NCBI GenBank assembly: GCA_963761115.1
Contig: CAVXFS010000006.1
Location: forward strand, 10,748 to 74,747
DNA from: CAVXFS01 sp963761115
GTDB taxonomy: Bacteria; Pseudomonadota; Gammaproteobacteria; Burkholderiales; Gallionellaceae
Direction of reading: 5' to 3'
Length of the DNA stretch: 64,000 bases
The notes below the pieces were generated by a model. That model saw only the letters and a program-made list of their open reading frames with translations. It made no database searches and had not been told where the DNA came from. Numbering within the stretch: position 1 is the stretch's first letter; the number at the start of each line of letters is the position of its first letter. Shown here in pieces: positions 1 to 7,926 of this stretch. Position numbers and translations under genes: made by a program.

Positions 1-624
1 GGAGTCGTGTATCTCGTTGGCGATCGCCTGGCGCTCGGCCATCTGGTTCATGCGCCGGTTCTCACTCGCCAGCCTGGCATTTTCCAGCGAAATACCGATC
101 AGTTCCGCAAATGAACGCAGTACTGGCGCAGAATCATCGGCGATCTTCTTGCCGGCTGCGAAGAACAGGTTGAAAACACCAACCCGTTGGCCGCGAAAAT
201 CAAGCGGGACCGCAACGACCGTGCCGCACTCCCCGCCGAAAAAGCTTTGCCCGGAACGCTTGGCACAGGCAGCACTATCGACCGAGTGGATCGCCCCATC
301 ACTGGCGGCTTCGCCGCAAACACCGCAATCCAGGTCGACCTGGCTTTCATACGCGAATATCTCTGGTGGCAGACCTGCGGAACCCGCGATCTCGAATCGC
401 TGTCCACTCGCGGACAATACGCGAATGGCGCCGGCGCGTGCGCCTACCGACTTGATGATCGTTTCAATGAATCCGTCCAGCAGCATCTTGAGCTCTTCGC
501 CATAGGCAGCATTAAACTCACCGCTATCCGGCGTGCGGTCAGACTTGAACTGCCGTTCCAAAGGAAACAGCCGCTCACCACCAGATCCTTCTTGAAACAG
601 TGGATTATTCAAGGTGTTCACCAC
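1..624 (-). CDS. GAF-domain sensor histidine kinase, C-terminus cut off by window edge
   Basis: The minus-strand frame is open from 663 to base 1 and leaves the window. The visible part is a GAF-type sensor domain (about residues 45-190: ...GARAGAIRVL..., CGVCGEAA, GTVVAVPLDFRG, LIGISLENARL) followed by a coiled linker and the sequence ANEIHDS. ANEIHDS is the start of a HisKA_3 H-box, the phosphorylated His of NarL-type two-component kinases. Four Cys residues lie in the GAF domain (CGVCG, AAC, GEC), which could bind a cofactor, but that is inference. The start is uncertain: GTG at 624 or 621 is likely because conserved-looking sequence begins nearby, and ATG 486 would remove the start of the domain. 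The response regulator is not visible. Confidence 0.8.
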   Translation of the reverse strand, partial: MVNTLNNPLFQEGSGGERLFPLERQFKSDRTPDSGEFNAAYGEELKMLLDGFIETIIKSVGARAGAIRVLSASGQRFEIAGSAGLPPEIFAYESQVDLDCGVCGEAASDGAIHSVDSAACAKRSGQSFFGGECGTVVAVPLDFRGQRVGVFNLFFAAGKKIADDSAPVLRSFAELIGISLENARLASENRRMNQMAERQAIANEIHDS

Positions 625-992
625 AAGTTTGCATACCTGTTCGGGATTACCAAATCTCCAGCATCAAAACATTCCGGCCAATTCATCCATGCGCAACTCA
701 TCCAGCAACCAGCTGAACATTTAGCAAGCTATTTTATGCTTCAGTGGCGGGCCATCAATGCAGCATGCCCGATTGCATTCCATACCTGAAACTGCGGTAA
801 AGTATATCACATACCCCACATGGGCTATAAACGTTCCCCCCCGATTTGGCTATAGACATGAAACCTGTCAATGTTTTTTATGTTAACCATTCAGACCGAG
901 CTTTTTGCCTGCAGAATGGGATGCAGCCGTCCCATTTCAGCGGCTGCGGAAAAAAACTATAATAGCCCTGCCAACACGCAAGGAGCTATCAC
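625..992. other. Intergenic region between divergent sensor kinase and rhodanese genes
   Basis: No coding sequence could be supported here. The right end holds the promoter-like and inverted-repeat elements described separately. The rest has no recognisable element apart from C-runs near 836-842. Confidence 0.5.
915..963 (+). promoter_or_regulatory. Promoter with overlapping inverted repeats upstream of rhodanese gene
   Basis: A perfect -10 hexamer TATAAT lies at 958-963, about 30 bases before the ATG at 993. Upstream are two interlocked inverted repeats: AATGGGA (915-921) with TCCCATT (930-936), and GCAGCCG (923-929) with CGGCTGC (941-947). The 5' arm of the second lies in the loop of the first, so the two hairpins exclude each other. 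They cover the -35 region, where no good -35 hexamer is seen. This suggests activator or repressor control, which is inference. Confidence 0.45.
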
Positions 993-1379
993 ATGCAGCA
1001 CCTGACACCCAAGCAAGCCTACGATTTCCTGAAGTCCAATCCGGAGGCGGTTTTCATCGACGTGCGCAGCGAAATGGAATACATGTTCGTCGGCCATCCG
1101 GAGAATTCCATGCTGATCCCCTGGGTCGACAGTCCGGATTGGGACATCAACCCGAATTTTGTCGCGCATGTCAAAAAGGCTGCCAGCGCCAATCGTCCGG
1201 TGGTGCTGATCTGCCGCTCAGGGCGCCGCTCCGTTGATGCAGGGCTGGCCCTTGAAAAAGCCGGATTGGCAGAGGTCTATAACGTGCTGCACGGCTTTGA
1301 GGGCGACCTGAATGACAAGCATCACCGCAACTCGCACAATGGCTGGCGCCATGAAGGCTTGCCCTGGGCGCAGACTTGA
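993..1379 (+). CDS. Rhodanese-like sulfurtransferase, single domain
   Basis: 128 residues forming one rhodanese domain. The active-site loop CRSGRRS carries the catalytic Cys that holds persulfide sulfur, preceded by VVLI and followed by a helix with DAGLALEKAG. The N-terminal FIDVRSEMEY motif is the CH2A-like rhodanese signature. A strong ribosome site AAGGAG (981-986) sits seven bases before the ATG. There is no signal peptide, so it is probably cytoplasmic. The partner is unknown. Given the other sulfur genes in the window, sulfane-sulfur handling is plausible. The downstream reading frame, now broken, begins with an ATG overlapping this stop codon, so the two once formed a pair. Confidence 0.9.
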   Translation: MQHLTPKQAYDFLKSNPEAVFIDVRSEMEYMFVGHPENSMLIPWVDSPDWDINPNFVAHVKKAASANRPVVLICRSGRRSVDAGLALEKAGLAEVYNVLHGFEGDLNDKHHRNSHNGWRHEGLPWAQT

Positions 1380-1538
1380 TGAGCATCTCCACCCCCTGAC
1401 TTCACCGAAACCGAACAGAAGCTGGTCTCCCCCCAACTGTTCAAGCGCTATGGCAAGCTGATCCATATCCAGTTGGCCGACAGAGAATTGTAACTGGGTG
1501 GCGACCCCGCACAACTGACCGCCTGCCCGACGATCTAG
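1379..1538 (+). pseudogene. Remnant of a small conserved gene after rhodanese
   Basis: An ATGA overlap at 1379 couples this frame to the rhodanese gene, but it stops after six codons. One base out of frame, from 1401, a protein-like stretch runs FTETEQKLVSPQLF, RYGKLIHIQLADREL, an in-frame TAA at 1491, then LGGDPAQLTACPTI and TAG at 1536. Another plausible fragment (DLDEYHGLSVTW) follows. I read this as a decayed gene with at least one frameshift, one nonsense codon and probably an internal deletion. The family is not identified with certainty. Confidence 0.5.
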
Positions 1539-1579
1539 ACGAATACCACGGCCTGTCCGTCACCTGGCAAACGCCCTCG

Positions 1580-2467
1580 TCACGCCGGGAATACGCCCGT
1601 ACTCAAATAACGGTCCCCGCGGTCGCAAACGATGAATACGATGGTCGCATTCTCGACCTGCTGTGAGATTCGCAACGCAACTGCCAGCGCGCCGCCTGAT
1701 GAGATACCGCAGAAAATGCCCTCTTCCCGTGCCAGTCTGCGGGTCAGCTCCTCCGCGTCCTGCTGGCTGACGTTCTCCAGCCGATCCACATTCTTCGGGC
1801 TGTAGATCTTCGGCAGGTATTCCTGCTGCCATTTGCGGATGCCGGGAATCTGCGCGCCCTCCTCCGGTTGCGCGCCGATGACCTGGATCTCCGGGTTCAT
1901 TTCCTTGAAATAGCGCGAGCAACCCATGATGGTGCCGGTGGTGCCCATGCTGCTGACGAAGTGGGTGATGCGGCCTTGCGTATCGCGCCAGATCTCCGGT
2001 GCAGTGCCTTCGTAATGCGCCAGCGGATTGTCGGGATTGGCGAACTGGTCGAGGATGATGCCGCGTCCTTCGTCGCGCAGTTTCTCTGCCGTGTCGCGCG
2101 CCAGTTCCATGCTGCCCTCCTTCGCCGTCAGCACCAGTTCTGCGCCGAATGCGCGCATGGTCTGGCAGCGCTCCAAACTCTGGTTCTCCGGCATGACCAG
2201 GATCATCCTGTATCCGCGCATCGCTGCCGCCATCGCCAGCGCGATGCCGGTGTTGCCGCTGGTCGCCTCGATCAGGGTAGCGCCCGGCTTGATGTCGCCG
2301 CGTGCCTCGGCATGTGCGATCATCGACAGCGCTGGCCTGTCCTTCACCGAACCGGCGGGGTTGTTCCCTTCCAGCTTGGCCAGTATCACATTGGAGGTGA
2401 CGCCGGGAATACGCTTGAGCTTGACCAGCGGGGTATCGCCGACGAACTGTTCTAGGGTCTTGTACAT
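1580..2467 (-). CDS. cysM: Cysteine synthase B (O-acetylserine sulfhydrylase)
   Basis: 295 residues, normal for CysM. This PLP enzyme makes L-cysteine from O-acetylserine and sulfide or thiosulfate. The PLP lysine is in NPAGSVKDRPA near residue 42. The phosphate and substrate loop SGNTGIALAMA is near residue 70, and the C-terminal SSGGA loop is present. The shorter length and the VKDRPA context fit the B isozyme better than CysK. It lies convergent to the rhodanese remnant and divergent from the lipoprotein gene. The N-terminus MYKTLEQFVGDTPLV is typical, so the ATG at 2467 is accepted. Confidence 0.96.
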   Translation of the reverse strand: MYKTLEQFVGDTPLVKLKRIPGVTSNVILAKLEGNNPAGSVKDRPALSMIAHAEARGDIKPGATLIEATSGNTGIALAMAAAMRGYRMILVMPENQSLERCQTMRAFGAELVLTAKEGSMELARDTAEKLRDEGRGIILDQFANPDNPLAHYEGTAPEIWRDTQGRITHFVSSMGTTGTIMGCSRYFKEMNPEIQVIGAQPEEGAQIPGIRKWQQEYLPKIYSPKNVDRLENVSQQDAEELTRRLAREEGIFCGISSGGALAVALRISQQVENATIVFIVCDRGDRYLSTGVFPA

Positions 2468-2664
2468 CGTCCTGCCTTCATGTTCGAAAGGCCGTCATGA
2501 TAACTGGAATGCCCTGCTGGCGCATATCCCGGATGCAGGAATCGGGTGCGCAATGTTTCGACGAAATTGGTAAAATGACACTTGGTGAGGACACAGATTC
2601 TGGAACCAGCCACGTTCCCGGAATTCTGGTCATTGTGTGGATCGATATTCTTGAAGGAACAAAA

Positions 2665-3096
2665 ATGAAGCGCCCGTTACTGCTCGCAACCTTGATGGCC
2701 CTCTATCTGACCGCATGCGGAAACAAGACTGCCGAGAAACCTGCCGGTGAACAACCTATCTCGCAAGCTCCCGCTGCAGCACCTGCGATCGCGATGCCCC
2801 CGGGGCATCCTGCGTTGCCAACCGGCAATATGGGACAGTCCGCCCCACTACCGCCGTTGACCCATAAAGGGATAGTGCTCAGCACGCTGAACGTCACACA
2901 ATATACCTATCTTGAAGTGAAGGAGGCCAACGATACACGTTGGCTTGCGACCACCACGTCTCCGGCAAAAAAGGGCGATGCTATCCAGTTTGATGAGGGA
3001 ATGACCATGCACAACTTCAACAGCAAGATGCTGAACCGCGTCTTCCCAAGCATCACTTTTGTTGGGCGACTAGTCATCGACAACGGGCAATCCTGA
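2665..3096 (+). CDS. Small lipoprotein with OB-fold-like C-terminal domain
   Basis: 143 residues from ATG 2665, preceded by GAAGGAAC. The N-terminus is a type II signal peptide with lipobox LTAC (Cys near residue 20), followed by a Pro/Ala-rich linker (about 21-70). The C-terminal domain (GIVLSTLNVTQYTYLEVKE..., GDAIQFDEGMTMHNFNSKML) resembles the small periplasmic NrfJ-like/OB-fold proteins found with cytochromes. A longer in-frame start at 2497 exists but would bury the signal peptide. The protein is probably anchored in the outer or inner membrane facing the periplasm. The exact role is unknown. Confidence 0.8.
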   Translation: MKRPLLLATLMALYLTACGNKTAEKPAGEQPISQAPAAAPAIAMPPGHPALPTGNMGQSAPLPPLTHKGIVLSTLNVTQYTYLEVKEANDTRWLATTTSPAKKGDAIQFDEGMTMHNFNSKMLNRVFPSITFVGRLVIDNGQS

Positions 3097-3154
3097 ATCC
3101 GGACTTGATTCCCCGGCCACTACCGGTAATTCCGGCCAACGGCAGGCACGAAAG

Positions 3155-4156
3155 TTACAGCCGGGAAGATTTGAGCAGGAAAGTGACGTATCGGCCAACT
3201 CCCTGCTCCACATCCAGGAATGGCTCGGCATACCCCTGCTCACGTAATTTCTGCATATCGGCCTGCGTATAACTCTGGTATTTTCCCTTGAGCGCATCCG
3301 GAAATGGAATGTAGCGAATCAACTTGCTGCTGCGCATTTCCTCCAGCGCAAGCTTTGCTTCGCCCTGTTCGGCGCGCAAGGCATTTATGGTGGCCACAGC
3401 CACATCATTAAAACTTTGCGCATGGCCGGTGCCGAGGTTGAAGATACCGGATTGATCGGGATGATCGAGAAAGTGCATGTTGACTTTGGCCACGTCTTCA
3501 ACCGAGACAAAATCGCGTAGCTGTCCGCCATTTTCATAGCCATCACAGCCCTCGAACAGTTTCACATATCCATCGGCGCGATACTGGTTAAAAAAGTGAA
3601 ATGCCACAGAAGCCATACGCGCCTTGTGCTGTTCGCGCGGGCCGTAGACATTGAAATATCTCAGCCCTACCACCTGGGCAGTGAGCCTGTCCATGCGGCG
3701 GCGTACCACCTGGTCGAACAGGAATTTTGAATAGGCGTACACATTGAGCGGCGATTCATGGTTGCGCTCTTCCGTGAATTCCGGGCCTGCTCCATACACT
3801 GACGCTGAGGATGCATACAGGAACGGCACTTCCTCGTTCTGGCAATAATTCATCAGATCGAGCGAATAGCGGTAGTTGTTTTCCATCATGTAGCGACCGT
3901 CGCTTTCCATGGTGTCGGAACAGGCGCCCTGATGCATCACGGCAGCCAGCAAACCGTCGAAATATCCGTTCTTCAGCTTGTCCATAAATTCTGCTTTATC
4001 CAGGTAGTCTGCAATTTCGCAATCCACCAGGTTTCTGAACTTGTCTGCGTTCTTCAGGTTGTCGACCGCGATGACATCGGCCTCCCCGCGCTGGTTGAGC
4101 GCCTTGACCAGGTTGGAACCGATGAAGCCTGCCGCTCCCGTAACGACGTAATACAT
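3155..4156 (-). CDS. hldD: ADP-L-glycero-D-manno-heptose 6-epimerase
   Basis: 333 residues. It makes the final ADP-heptose for the LPS inner core by epimerising ADP-D,D-heptose. An N-terminal Rossmann motif TGAAGFIGSN binds NADP. The SDR catalytic pair is YAYSK (Tyr/Lys near 140-144) with SSASVYG before it, and the HldD-typical RYFNVYGPRE follows. The order hldD-hldE-pyrF-lapB on the minus strand is the usual betaproteobacterial LPS cluster. A repeat-rich 100-base spacer separates it from the kinase gene, so it may have its own promoter. Confidence 0.97.
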   Translation of the reverse strand: MYYVVTGAAGFIGSNLVKALNQRGEADVIAVDNLKNADKFRNLVDCEIADYLDKAEFMDKLKNGYFDGLLAAVMHQGACSDTMESDGRYMMENNYRYSLDLMNYCQNEEVPFLYASSASVYGAGPEFTEERNHESPLNVYAYSKFLFDQVVRRRMDRLTAQVVGLRYFNVYGPREQHKARMASVAFHFFNQYRADGYVKLFEGCDGYENGGQLRDFVSVEDVAKVNMHFLDHPDQSGIFNLGTGHAQSFNDVAVATINALRAEQGEAKLALEEMRSSKLIRYIPFPDALKGKYQSYTQADMQKLREQGYAEPFLDVEQGVGRYVTFLLKSSRL

Positions 4157-4180
4157 TTTGTTCCTTTCGTATGTTTGAAA

Positions 4181-4256
4181 GTGGGGAGTGGAGCGGCGCT
4201 GCGCGCCTCAGTGGGGAGTGGGGAACCCCCTACTCCCTACTCCCTACTCCCCATCC
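4181..4256. repeat. Short direct and inverted repeats between hldE and hldD
   Basis: GTGGGGAGTGG occurs twice (4181-4191 and 4211-4221), followed by three tandem TACTCCC units (4231-4251). The G-rich second copy can pair with the C-rich tandem units (for example 4213-4223 with 4227-4237) as an imperfect hairpin. It differs from the longer GC-rich repeat family found after 39 kb. It may act in transcript termination or stability. Confidence 0.55.
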
Positions 4257-5195
4257 CTACTGCATCTCCCGATCGATCTCTTCCCGGCTCACCATTGCCG
4301 TCCCCAGTTTTCCAACCACGATTCCTGCAGCCAGATTGGCGATGTGGATCGATGATCTGAAATCAGCGCCGCCGGCCAGCATCGTTGCCATAGTGGCGAT
4401 CACGGTATCACCCGCTCCGCTGACATCGAATACCTCGCGCGCATGCGCCGCTTCGTGTATCACTTCCTGCTCGCGGTACAGGGTCATGCCGTCTTCGCTG
4501 CGCGTCACCAGCAGCGCATCGAGTTGCAGGTCGGCGCGTAATTTCTGTGCCTTGGCGGTCAATTCTTCCTCATTCTTCCAGCCGCCCGCGACCTGCCGGA
4601 ACTCACCGCGATTCGGAGTCAGCAGGGTTGCGCCGCGATAGCGCGCATAATCCTCGCCCTTGGGGTCCACCAGCACCAGTTTCCCCGCCGCACGCGCCAG
4701 CCGGATCATCTCGGCGATGTGCGTCAGCCCGCCCTTGCCATAATCGGACAGCACCACCACGTCGGCCTGCGGCAGTTGCGCGCGAAAATCCTCCAGTTTT
4801 GCATGCAATACCTCGTGGCTGGGCTGGGTCTCGAAATCGATGCGCAACAATTGCTGGTGGCGCGCGATGGCGCGCAGTTTGATGGTGGTGGAAATGGTGG
4901 TGTCGCGGTGCAGCAAAGCGTCCACATTATGCTGCTCGGTGATCAGCTTTTCCAGGCAATCGCCCGCCTCATCCCTGCCTACCACCGAAAGCAGCGTACA
5001 TCTGGCTCCCAGCGCCGCCACATTGCGCGCCACGTTGGCTGCACCGCCGGGACGTTCCTCGATGCGCGCGACCTTCAGCACCGGCACTGGCGCTTCAGGC
5101 GAGATACGGTCAACATCACCGAACCAGTACCGGTCCAGCATCACGTCACCTACCACCAGTACGCGCGCATTTTCAAATGATGGCAGGCCGCTCAT
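4257..5195 (-). CDS. hldE1: D-glycero-beta-D-manno-heptose-7-phosphate kinase
   Basis: 312 residues forming a PfkB/ribokinase domain only. It phosphorylates heptose-7-phosphate at C1 in ADP-heptose synthesis. Signatures are RPGGAANVARNVAALG near residue 52 and VFDVSGAGDTVIATMATMLAGG near 255, the latter with the GAGD anion hole and catalytic Asp. The cytidylyltransferase half found in the E. coli bifunctional HldE is absent, as in species that split the protein (HldA/RfaE1). That partner is not in this window. The start overlaps the pyrF stop by four bases (ATGA), so translation is probably coupled. Confidence 0.94.
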   Translation of the reverse strand: MSGLPSFENARVLVVGDVMLDRYWFGDVDRISPEAPVPVLKVARIEERPGGAANVARNVAALGARCTLLSVVGRDEAGDCLEKLITEQHNVDALLHRDTTISTTIKLRAIARHQQLLRIDFETQPSHEVLHAKLEDFRAQLPQADVVVLSDYGKGGLTHIAEMIRLARAAGKLVLVDPKGEDYARYRGATLLTPNRGEFRQVAGGWKNEEELTAKAQKLRADLQLDALLVTRSEDGMTLYREQEVIHEAAHAREVFDVSGAGDTVIATMATMLAGGADFRSSIHIANLAAGIVVGKLGTAMVSREEIDREMQ

Positions 5196-5893
5196 GCCAG
5201 CTCTCCTATCTGTTCAGAAATCTTCTGTAATGCCAGCAACGGGTCGTGCGCACGCGTAATCGGCCGGCCGATGACCAGATAGCTGGAACCGGCTTCCAGA
5301 GCGGCTCTCGGCGTCATAATGCGCGATTGGTCATCGGTATTGGCCTCCGCCGGGCGAATACCGGGCGTGACCAGACAGAATTTGCTGCCGCAGTGCTGGC
5401 GCAGCGTGGCTGCTTCCTGTGCCGAACAGACCACGCCGTCCAGTCCGCTGTCGAGTGCCAGCAATGCCAGGCGCAATACCAGATCGGCAGGCGCAACATC
5501 CAGTCCGATCTCCGCCAGGTCTTCCTGCGCCATGCTGGTGAGTATGGTGACCGCGACAAGTTTTGGTGGATGCGCCACCTGGGCCAGCGCTTCACGCGTT
5601 GCTTCCATCATCCTGCGCCCACCCAGCGCATGCAGGTTCACCATCCATATGCCCAGGGATGCGGCAACCTTGCAGGCTTGCGCCACGGTGTTGGGAATGT
5701 CATGGAATTTAAGGTCAAGAAAGACCTCGAAACCACGGTGCATGAACTGCTCCAGCAGTTGCGGTCCGGTCGCCGTAAACAGCTCCTTGCCGACCTTGAG
5801 GCGGCACTGCGATGGCTCAAGGCGCGAAACCAGTTCCAGTGCCGGCGCAGCCTCTGGATAGTCGAGTGCGACGATGACTTTCGGGTCGGTCAT
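5192..5893 (-). CDS. pyrF: Orotidine 5'-phosphate decarboxylase
   Basis: 233 residues from ATG 5893. It converts OMP to UMP, the last step of pyrimidine synthesis. The catalytic motif DLKFHDIPNT (Asp-Lys...Asp) lies near residues 60-70, and the phosphate-binding VTPGIRP and VIGRPIT loops are present. The upstream in-frame extension to 5992 lies inside lapB and is not a plausible N-terminus. The ATG chosen overlaps the lapB stop by four bases, so pyrF sits in a tight lapA-lapB-pyrF-hldE-hldD leftward operon. Confidence 0.96.
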   Translation of the reverse strand: MTDPKVIVALDYPEAAPALELVSRLEPSQCRLKVGKELFTATGPQLLEQFMHRGFEVFLDLKFHDIPNTVAQACKVAASLGIWMVNLHALGGRRMMEATREALAQVAHPPKLVAVTILTSMAQEDLAEIGLDVAPADLVLRLALLALDSGLDGVVCSAQEAATLRQHCGSKFCLVTPGIRPAEANTDDQSRIMTPRAALEAGSSYLVIGRPITRAHDPLLALQKISEQIGELA

Positions 5894-7065
5894 ATGGTAA
5901 GTCCGTTTTCTTCGCTTCTTCTCGGCGAATAGGTATCCCAGCCGTGGCAGGCCGGGCAATGCCAATAAAAATGACGAGCCTTGAAACCGCAATTCTGGCA
6001 GCGATACATCGCCAACGCACGGGTGCGCTGGTGCACCAGATTCTTCACCAACTCGATATCGGATCGGCGGTCATCCGATATTTCCAGCAAGCGTGCCTCC
6101 AGCAGTTTATCCAGACCCAGCAGGGTCGGATTGCGCTGCAGCTCGTCGCGAACCAGATTGTATGCAGCTTCTGCACCATCACGCTGCAGAATGGCTTGAA
6201 ACAGCACATTCATCATGTCGAGCGAAGGATACAGTGCCAGGTAATCCTGCAACACGGCGATGCCCGTTTTCATCTCTCCGGTCTTGCTGTAAGCCTCCAG
6301 CAACCTGTCCGCAATCAGAGGTAAATATTTCGGGTCCTGATGTTCGATGTTCTTCCATATCTCGATGGCGCCTGCATGATCCTGAGCCGCATTTGCCATG
6401 TCGCCCAGCATCATCGTTGCGCGCACGGCTTGCGCATGAACCCGCAGCGCCTGATCCAGGTGTGAGCGTGCAACGTCCAGATTCTTTTGCGCGATCTCGG
6501 TTGCGGCCAATTCGCAATAAAAGAACGCTTCTTCCTTGGCTCGAGGTATGCCGGTCATATCTGCCAGGCGCCCCAGCACACTTATGCTCTTGAGCCAGTC
6601 TTTTTCTTTCTGGTACAGTTCGAGCAGGAAATCGAGTGCGGGCTTGGCATATGACGTACCCTCGAACTGCTTGAACAATTCCTCGGCGCGATCGAGTATG
6701 CCTGCCTTGAGATAATCCTGTGCCAGTTCGAACAATGCCTGCTGACGCTTTGACTCATCCAGGTCGGCGCGTTCTACCAGATTCAGATGCATGCGCAAAG
6801 CACGATCCACTTCCCCGCGCCGCCGGAACAGGCTGCCCAACGCAAAATGCAATTCCACCGTCTGTGGATCGACCTTGACGACTTCGATAAAAGCCTCGAT
6901 GGCCTTGTCCTGCTGCTCATTGAGCAGGAAGTTCAAGCCCTGAAAATACGAACGCGGCAATGCGCTCGATTCAGTCAATAACTGCTTTATGTCAAGACGA
7001 GCTGCCAGCCATCCCATGCCGAAGAACAGGGGAAATACCAGCAACATCCAGGGTTCAAATTCCAT
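5890..7065 (-). CDS. lapB: LPS assembly protein B (TPR and rubredoxin-like)
   Basis: 391 residues, the normal length for LapB/YciM. An N-terminal membrane anchor (about residues 5-23) is followed by TPR-like helical repeats to about residue 350. The C-terminal zinc-binding rubredoxin-like knuckle is YRCQNCG...CPACHGWD. In E. coli LapB links LpxC degradation by FtsH to LPS transport, tuning lipid A synthesis. Placement between lapA and pyrF matches the E. coli yciS-yciM-pyrF order, which supports the call strongly. Confidence 0.96.
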   Translation of the reverse strand: MEFEPWMLLVFPLFFGMGWLAARLDIKQLLTESSALPRSYFQGLNFLLNEQQDKAIEAFIEVVKVDPQTVELHFALGSLFRRRGEVDRALRMHLNLVERADLDESKRQQALFELAQDYLKAGILDRAEELFKQFEGTSYAKPALDFLLELYQKEKDWLKSISVLGRLADMTGIPRAKEEAFFYCELAATEIAQKNLDVARSHLDQALRVHAQAVRATMMLGDMANAAQDHAGAIEIWKNIEHQDPKYLPLIADRLLEAYSKTGEMKTGIAVLQDYLALYPSLDMMNVLFQAILQRDGAEAAYNLVRDELQRNPTLLGLDKLLEARLLEISDDRRSDIELVKNLVHQRTRALAMYRCQNCGFKARHFYWHCPACHGWDTYSPRRSEENGLTI

Positions 7066-7228
7066 AATGCGGGGGGTATCCAGTCATCGGTCCGGAATCC
7101 GGCAAGAACAAAGCACCATGGCTGGACACGTAATTACCATAAATTATGATTTGTTCAAATTCTTGCATGTCATTTTCGTGAAGAACCATAGCTGTCTCGG
7201 AAAATTTCGCTGATACGGGATTTTCGTT

Positions 7229-7537
7229 CTAATCCGTGTCCGCCACACTATTCCGGCTAACAGCAAGGGACTCTTCTGCCTCGGTAAGCTTTCTTTTCAA
7301 TTGCAGTTCACGCTTGAGCGAGGATATTTCCTGGCGATGTTTCAGCACGCTCATCAGCGTGGCGACCAGCCCCACTGCCACTCCAAGCATGAAAAATACC
7401 AGCAAAACCGCTACCAGCGACGTCTTCCATTGATAACCGAAATAATAATGCAAGGTGACAGGTTGGTCATTTTTCACTGCAAAACCGAGCAGGAGAATAA
7501 ACAGGAGCGCTCGAAACAACCAGGTCAGAGTTCGCAT
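7229..7537 (-). CDS. lapA: LPS assembly protein A
   Basis: 102 residues with two transmembrane segments (about 6-22 and 42-64), separated by a short periplasmic loop NDQPVTLHYYFG, then a charged coiled-coil tail rich in Lys and Glu. This layout is characteristic of LapA/YciS (DUF1049). It works with LapB in LPS assembly at the inner membrane. A gap of about 160 bases to lapB contains AT-rich sequence that could hold a secondary promoter. Confidence 0.9.
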   Translation of the reverse strand: MRTLTWLFRALLFILLLGFAVKNDQPVTLHYYFGYQWKTSLVAVLLVFFMLGVAVGLVATLMSVLKHRQEISSLKRELQLKRKLTEAEESLAVSRNSVADTD

Positions 7538-7624
7538 GATTCACCCGCAATACTTGAGAAATCAGCAAAAAACTGGCGGCACCATCTTACGACAGGCCGC
7601 CAATGAATTGACTACTAAAGCACC

Positions 7625-7915
7625 TCAACTCGATGGGCGATGATCGACCCGTTCACGCAGTTCCTTTCCTGCCTTGAAATGAGGTACGTATTTGGCCGGC
7701 ACCTGAACCCGGTCTCCGGATTTCGGATTGCGGCCGGTGCGAGGCGGGCGATAGTTCAGCGCAAAGCTGCCAAAGCCCCGAATTTCGATGCGGCCGCCAC
7801 GCGACAGGGTTGAAGACATGGTATCGAGAACAACCCTGACGGCAAGCTCTACATCCTTGACCAGAAGTTGTGGATAGTGTTCCGCCAGCTTGGCGATGAG
7901 ATCTGAACGAGTCAT
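7625..7915 (-). CDS. ihfB: Integration host factor beta subunit
   Basis: 96 residues of the HU/IHF family. The DNA-bending beta-arm motif GFGSFALNYRPPRTGRNPKSG is intact, including the intercalating Pro in the RNPKSG tip. The N-terminus MTRSDLIAKLAEHYPQLLVKD is characteristic of the beta subunit. It lies 11 bases after rpsA, as in E. coli, where rpsA-ihfB are cotranscribed. The alpha subunit is not in this window. Confidence 0.97.
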   Translation of the reverse strand: MTRSDLIAKLAEHYPQLLVKDVELAVRVVLDTMSSTLSRGGRIEIRGFGSFALNYRPPRTGRNPKSGDRVQVPAKYVPHFKAGKELRERVDHRPSS

Positions 7916-7926
7916 TCTGCGGTCTC

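Noticed and set aside
4211..4251. Tandem TACTCCC units as possible CRISPR or VNTR
   Set aside because: Seven-base units without spacers, only three copies. Simply a short repeat.
7066..7228. AT-rich gap between lapB and lapA as a regulatory RNA
   Set aside because: No conserved fold or hexamers recognised. At most a promoter.
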